This document shows, one piece after another, positions 60,727-64,000 of a stretch of 64,000 nt of DNA. Source of the stretch: Rhodovulum sp. MB263 (GTDB taxonomy: Bacteria; Pseudomonadota; Alphaproteobacteria; Rhodobacterales; Rhodobacteraceae); assembly GCF_002073975.1 (NCBI RefSeq), contig NZ_CP020384.1, forward strand, positions 682,001-746,000, read 5' to 3'. Both the position numbers and the translations under genes were made by a program. How positions within the stretch are numbered: the stretch's first letter is position 1; every line of letters begins with the position of its first letter. Under the pieces are notes generated by a model. The model was not told the DNA's origin. It ran no database searches and saw nothing but the letters and a program-made list of their open reading frames with translations.

Positions 60727-61267
60727 CGGATCTGAGCCGGACATTCCCGAGATCGGGCAGGACGTCATTCGCGTCCTTTGCCGGCAGCTTCTGTCGACCG
60801 ATTACCTCGTGCGCTGGCATGACCTGCGGCTGCAGGCCGTGGCGCGGGCGGACCGCCGGATGAAACTGCTGCAGACCATTCCGGGCGTCGGACCGGTTAC
60901 GGCCTCGGCAATCGTCGCCACCATCGGCAGCGGCCGTCAGTTCCGCAACGGACGTGAGTTTGCTGCATGGCCAGGGCTGACACCAAGGAACAATTCCAGC
61001 GGGGGCAAGGAAAGGCTGGGCAGGATCACGAAGATGGGGGATCAGTACCTGCGCAAACTTCTCGTGGTCGGCATGACCTCGCGCGCCATGCAGGTGAAGG
61101 TCCGGCCGGACAAGGGAGACCCGTGGCTGAGAAAGCTGCTGGAGAGAAAGCCGTTCCGGCTGGCAACCATCGCCATGGCCAACAAGACGGCCAGGATCAT
61201 CTGGGCCGTCTTGACACGGGAGGAAGCCTGGTCGCCGCGACCTGCATGTGCATGTGCATGTGCATGA
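60720..61267 (+). pseudogene. IS110-family transposase, C-terminal half
   Basis: The frame reads PEIGQDVIRVLCRQLLS, RRMKLLQTIPGVGPVTASAI, REFAAWPGLTPRNNSSGGKE and RITKMGDQYLRKLLV, the C-terminal transposase_20 half of the IS1111/IS110 group. The N-terminal DEDD domain is absent. It ends in cysteine-methionine-like codons from a hexamer repeat. Confidence 0.8.
61243..61266. repeat. Short tandem repeat (TGCATG)x4
   Basis: Four perfect copies of the hexamer TGCATG at the 3' end of the IS110 fragment. Such short repeats often vary in copy number. Confidence 0.8.
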
Positions 61268-61489
61268 TGCGGGAAGCCCGACACATAGAATAGCAAGACC
61301 GACGAGATGATGGAGACACCCACAGCCGCGAAACCGGGAGAACCCGCCGAACGTCCGGGGCGCTATAGCCCGCAAAGTTGACAGGGACCCGGGCCGCGGA
61401 AGCCATCAGGGCCAGCGGTTGCAAGGCCGCGCAAACAGGCCGGACACACGACCTCCTCTGAATGGGTGAATTAAAGTCATTTCCCGCTT

Positions 61490-61862
61490 GCTATGCAGGA
61501 GCCATCCACACATGACGTTCTGGGCAAGCGCGCCGGGCGCGGGGCCCTCAAATTGCTCAAGCGTCCGGTGCGCTTCGAGTGGCGTCTTGTTTCCCAGAGA
61601 CGAGTGCGGTCTGACGGCGTTGTAATCGTAGCGCCAGAGCGCCAGCTTCCGGCGGGCGTCGTCCAGGCTATCGAAGATCTCCTCGTTCAAGAGCTCGTCG
61701 CGCAGGCTGCCATTGAAGCTTTCGATGAAGGCGTGCTGCTGCGGTTTGCCCGGGTCGATGTAATGCCAGGGCACCTCGTTCTTGTCGGCCCACTTCAGGA
61801 TGGCGCGGCTGGTGAACTCGGTGCCGTTGTCGCTGACGATGCAAGCGGGCTTTCGCGTCTAA
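61490..61862 (-). pseudogene. IS3-family OrfB, C-terminal fragment
   Basis: The minus-strand frame reads [40 protein letters not shown] and [20 protein letters not shown], holding the second D and the E of the DDE triad. The 5' half is missing from ~61862 and the 3' end reads through into other DNA. It is a different IS3 member from the one at 32863. Confidence 0.75.
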
Positions 61863-62232
61863 GTGCCGTCACCGGTGATGGGAGTGAACGCTGAGTGGCC
61901 GCTATCGGCAGCGGGTGATGGGCGCACGGCAGAGTGTACCTCGCCATCAGGGGGAGAGTCTGCTTGAGTTCACCGACGCGCTCAGTGGCGGGCGAATGCG
62001 ACCATCGAAGGTTGCTCAGCCCCGAGGATCACAAGTGAGGGAAGCTTGGTGCGTTCAGCCGTAAGAAAAGAATCCTTGCATTGGCAGGCCTTGGCCTTCA
62101 TACACGAAGCGCTAACGTTTTTTCTCTTCGAAATGCTGCTGCCGCTGACCCGGTTTCGGTTGATCGACTTGGATCGACTTTTGCCGGGCTGTCGCGATCC
62201 TGTGGGCAGCATTACTTTAGGAGAACACGGAT
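61863..62232. other. Intergenic stretch with repeat piece and cold-shock 5' leader
   Basis: An inverted piece of the dispersed repeat (GGCCGCTATCGGCAGCGGG, about 61897) lies at the left. The right part, upstream of the cold-shock gene, probably contains its promoter and 5' leader. No other gene is seen. Confidence 0.45.
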
Positions 62233-62439
62233 ATGGCCAATGGCACCGTGAAATGGTTCAACAGCACCAAAGGTTTCGGCTTCATTCAACCGGAACACGG
62301 CAGTAAGGATATCTTCCTTCATATTTCGGCCGTCGAGCGTGCAGGCATCAGCCACATCGAAGACGGTCAGAAGGTTACCTTCGACATCGAAACCGGCCGT
62401 GACGGCCGCGAGTCCGCCAGCAACCTGGCGCTCGCGTAA
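62233..62439 (+). CDS. Cold-shock protein (CspA family)
   Basis: A 68-residue single CSD protein. NGTVKWFNSTKGFGFIQPE contains RNP1 (KGFGFI) and DIFLHISAVE contains RNP2. It binds single-stranded RNA and DNA and acts as an RNA chaperone. TAGGAGA is the ribosome site. A hairpin without T-tract lies after the stop (62449-62474). It is intact, unlike most of its neighbours. Confidence 0.95.
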   Translation: MANGTVKWFNSTKGFGFIQPEHGSKDIFLHISAVERAGISHIEDGQKVTFDIETGRDGRESASNLALA

Positions 62440-62448
62440 AGCCTTCGC

Positions 62449-62474
62449 AGCGACACGCGCTCGCGGGTGTCGCT
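62449..62474 (+). terminator. Hairpin after the cold-shock gene
   Basis: An 8-bp stem AGCGACAC / GTGTCGCT with a 10-base GC-rich loop begins 10 bases after the stop. It lacks a T-tract. Confidence 0.4.
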
Positions 62475-62843
62475 GGTTCAGGCGGGAAACATCAGGGCCT
62501 ATCCAGCCTTCGCGTTTCCGCCTGCACCGCAATAGCAGCATGAGCTTCAGGATCCTGAAGTGCCCGTTGGAAGAGTGCACCAGGCAAAGGCTGCGCTCTG
62601 CCGACGTAACTCAGCGGCATCCGAAGCGCCTGGCATGCCCGGCTCCGCCGATACGGCGGAGCTGATCGCAGCCAGACTTGTCTCCGCTCAGATGTGCCGC
62701 GCACCCTATCCGCATGGATGGGTATCGACCGGGACGAGGTCGGCGCGATCCCCTTCTGTTTCCGCGCCGGGCGGCACGGGGTGGCGAAGCAATGCCTGCC
62801 CGTATGCGCCGGCCGCGATCACCTGAAAAGAAAGACTTTACGA
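62475..62843. other. Non-coding stretch, no gene seen
   Basis: About 370 bases. A frame in phase with the DUF982 gene extends back to 62694 but lacks family-like sequence. Confidence 0.4.
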
Positions 62844-63095
62844 ATGATGGAAATCCAATGGGGCCACCCCATGGTGCTGATGACCTCGCATGATGGCGAC
62901 ACCGAACGCTTTGCAACGATCGAGAAAGCCCGCTACTGGCTGCGTCGCAGATGGCCGGTCTCGGACGGGGCCCGACACACGGCACTTGCCAAGGTTGAAT
63001 CCGCTATGGAATGCATGAGTTCCGTTGAGGATGCGCGCCAGGCCTTCCTCGTCGCGGCCCTGTCCGCCGGGTTCGCACCGGCCTGCGCAGGATAG
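62844..63095 (+). CDS. DUF982 family protein
   Basis: An 83-residue protein beginning MMEIQWGHPMVLMTSHDGDT, with KARYWLRRRWPVSDGARHTA and DARQAFLVAALSAGF, the DUF982 pattern of short alphaproteobacterial proteins. Function unknown; such genes are often multicopy and on mobile regions. An AAAGAAAG stretch before the ATG is a weak ribosome site. The second ATG (62847) is an alternative. Confidence 0.75.
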   Translation: MMEIQWGHPMVLMTSHDGDTERFATIEKARYWLRRRWPVSDGARHTALAKVESAMECMSSVEDARQAFLVAALSAGFAPACAG

Positions 63096-63107
63096 TTCCC
63101 CGAAAAA

Positions 63108-63440
63108 TCTGTTCGCTTCAGTGTTGCCGGGCGCTCGTCCCTTGCCGCGGGCGCGGACGCGGATCTGGGGCGCGCCGCTGGGGAAGAGATCGCGGTCGTA
63201 ATCGGCCTCGAAGTAGACATGGGCCACGCCGCGCAGCCGATGCGCCTCGGTCCATTCGCGCGCCGCCGCGACATAGCGGGCCTCGGCCGCCTGATCCTCG
63301 CGGCCATTATTGACCTTCAGGCGCACCTTGCCCCGGTAATCGCTTTCGACCTGACCCCAATGGTACGGATCGCCCGTGCCTTCGGCCGCGTCGCGGCGGT
63401 ATAGGGCGCGAACCAGCGGCCATGGCGCACCGCGCAGCCC
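63108..63440 (-). pseudogene. Phage tail protein fragment
   Basis: The minus-strand frame reads YRRDAAEGTGDPYHWGQVES, DYRGKVRLKVNNG and GVAHVYFEADYDRDLFPSGA, then PQIRVRARGKGR. RGVAHVYF...LFPSG-P-I-V--RGK is characteristic of phage tail/host-specificity proteins. Only ~105 residues remain with no start. Confidence 0.55.
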
Positions 63441-63650
63441 GAGGGCGTCAGAGTCGAGCCGCCAGCAGCTCGGCCCGGGTGTCGAGGCAGTCGCCGTCCG
63501 GATCCGTCCAGCCCGAGCCGAAGGCTGCGCGGGTGTAGGGCGCGGCCGGTGCAACGCTCTGCGGCGCCTGCGCGACCGGCGCGCAGGTCAGGAGCGTCAT
63601 GTCCCGCACACGTGCCATGGGATAGCGTGCTTCCGGCTTTTGCAAGTGGA
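63440..63650 (-). pseudogene. HNH/GmrSD-C-like (DUF1524) protein fragment
   Basis: A minus-strand frame reads YTRAAFGSGWTDPDGDCLDT then RAELLAARL and stops. YxRxxFGxGWxDxDGDCxDTRxExL is the start of secreted or restriction-type HNH domains. The catalytic HNH part is missing, replaced by the phage tail fragment. Confidence 0.6.
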
Positions 63651-63719
63651 TGGGTTGTGGAGCTGAGCCAGGTGAAAGATGCCCAGCAGGTCACATCTGG
63701 CGGGTCACCTTCCTGGAGG

Positions 63720-63952
63720 CAAACGGCAAGGTCCGGTCGGTGAAGGAGCTTGGCAACCTTATCGCAGAATCAGCCCGGACCGCAGGCATCAGAAAGTCTG
63801 CACACGGCCTTCGAAAATCGCGACTGACAGCCATCGCTGAAGCGGGCGGAACTGCGCATGCGATTATGGTATGGCGTGGTCACCAGACCCTTCAAGAGGC
63901 CGAGCGTTACACGCGCGCGGCGCAGCTGAAAAATCTGGTCATGGGTGATTAA
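63720..63952 (+). pseudogene. Tyrosine recombinase (phage integrase), C-terminal fragment
   Basis: The frame reads NLIAESARTAGIRKSAHGLR, then AIMVWRGHQTLQEAERYTRA. It holds HxxR, the W-GH motif and the catalytic tyrosine (ERYTRAA). The N-terminal and first catalytic arginine regions are missing, so it is inactive alone. It may be what is left of an island integrase. Confidence 0.7.
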
Positions 63953-63960
63953 CATGCAAG

Positions 63961-64000
63961 TGCTGTGCCCCCCGATAACTCGTGCATCTGATGCTAGAGT
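63961..64000 (+). mobile_element. Left end of a second IS3-family copy (cut by window end)
   Basis: The last 40 bases are identical to 32863-32902, the left end of the complete IS407-group element, in the same orientation. The rest lies outside the window. Confidence 0.9.

Noticed and set aside
61243-61266. CRISPR-like repeat
   Set aside because: It is a simple uninterrupted hexamer tandem without spacers. No CRISPR array or cas gene was found in the window.
63108-63952. Resident prophage
   Set aside because: Only single fragments of a tail protein and an integrase are present; no capsid, terminase or lysis genes.

Overview
The window is from a high-GC alphaproteobacterium, most likely a member of the Rhodobacteraceae. 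The signs are an XdhA/XdhB-type split xanthine dehydrogenase of the Rhodobacter kind, a short-form HisG paired with HisZ, a coenzyme-B12-dependent ribonucleotide reductase, and DUF1489 and DUF982 family genes. I cannot name the species from sequence alone.

Bases 1 to about 28,950 are chromosomal backbone. In order it holds the 3' end of dapE, RNase R, an MltB-type lytic transglycosylase, a LysR regulator divergent from a CidA/LrgB pair, and a seven-gene minus-strand purine operon (xdhA, xdhB, xdhC, then a BMP-family nucleoside ABC importer: ATPase, two permeases, binding protein). Then come a glyoxalase-fold gene, dnaE, the hisS-hisZ-hisG operon, a DUF1489 gene and nrdJ. Two scars of dead insertion sequences (7.0-7.6 kb, 21.7-22.1 kb) interrupt it.

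From 28,963, only 16 bases after the nrdJ stop, to the end of the window, the sequence is an accessory island with lower and more variable GC, IS fragments and truncated genes. Two diverged 0.7-kb direct repeats (28,963-29,664 and 57,869-58,577) bracket about 28 kb. Each carries a structured leader and an 82-residue ORF of unknown function. Between them are: a Pycsar-type cyclase plus a cyclic-nucleotide-gated membrane effector (29.9-31.5 kb); a HEPN-type gene cut by a complete IS3-family element (32.1-34.1 kb); an SDR/AraC pair; a ParD/ParE toxin-antitoxin; a NYN/LOTUS-like RNase; a periplasmic protein of unknown function; a Nudix hydrolase, set among four copies of a short dispersed repeat; a type VI secretion cargo module (DUF4123 adaptor, DUF2931-like candidate immunity protein, Tle1-type lipase; 43.3-46.4 kb); a UvrD-like helicase with an inserted nuclease-like segment and zinc ribbons; a TnsA-like protein next to a small inverted-repeat element; and a nucleotide-centred block (51.6-56.8 kb).

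That last block is the most novel part. A four-gene operon (TIR-like MTH538 domain, Nmad2-like domain, MazG-like pyrophosphohydrolase, uracil-DNA-glycosylase-like protein) with gaps of 2-9 bases or overlaps is divergently paired with a coupled two-gene operon (TIR protein, LSDAT-type SLOG protein). Together they look like a conflict or antiphage system combining NAD-type nucleotide signalling with surveillance of abnormal nucleotides or bases. This is inference from domain content and layout.

From 58.6 kb onward the island is a mosaic of 3' or 5' fragments (helicase tail, permease, LysR, IS110, IS3, phage tail, HNH, tyrosine recombinase) with intact cold-shock and DUF982 genes. It ends in the left end of a second copy of the same IS3 element.
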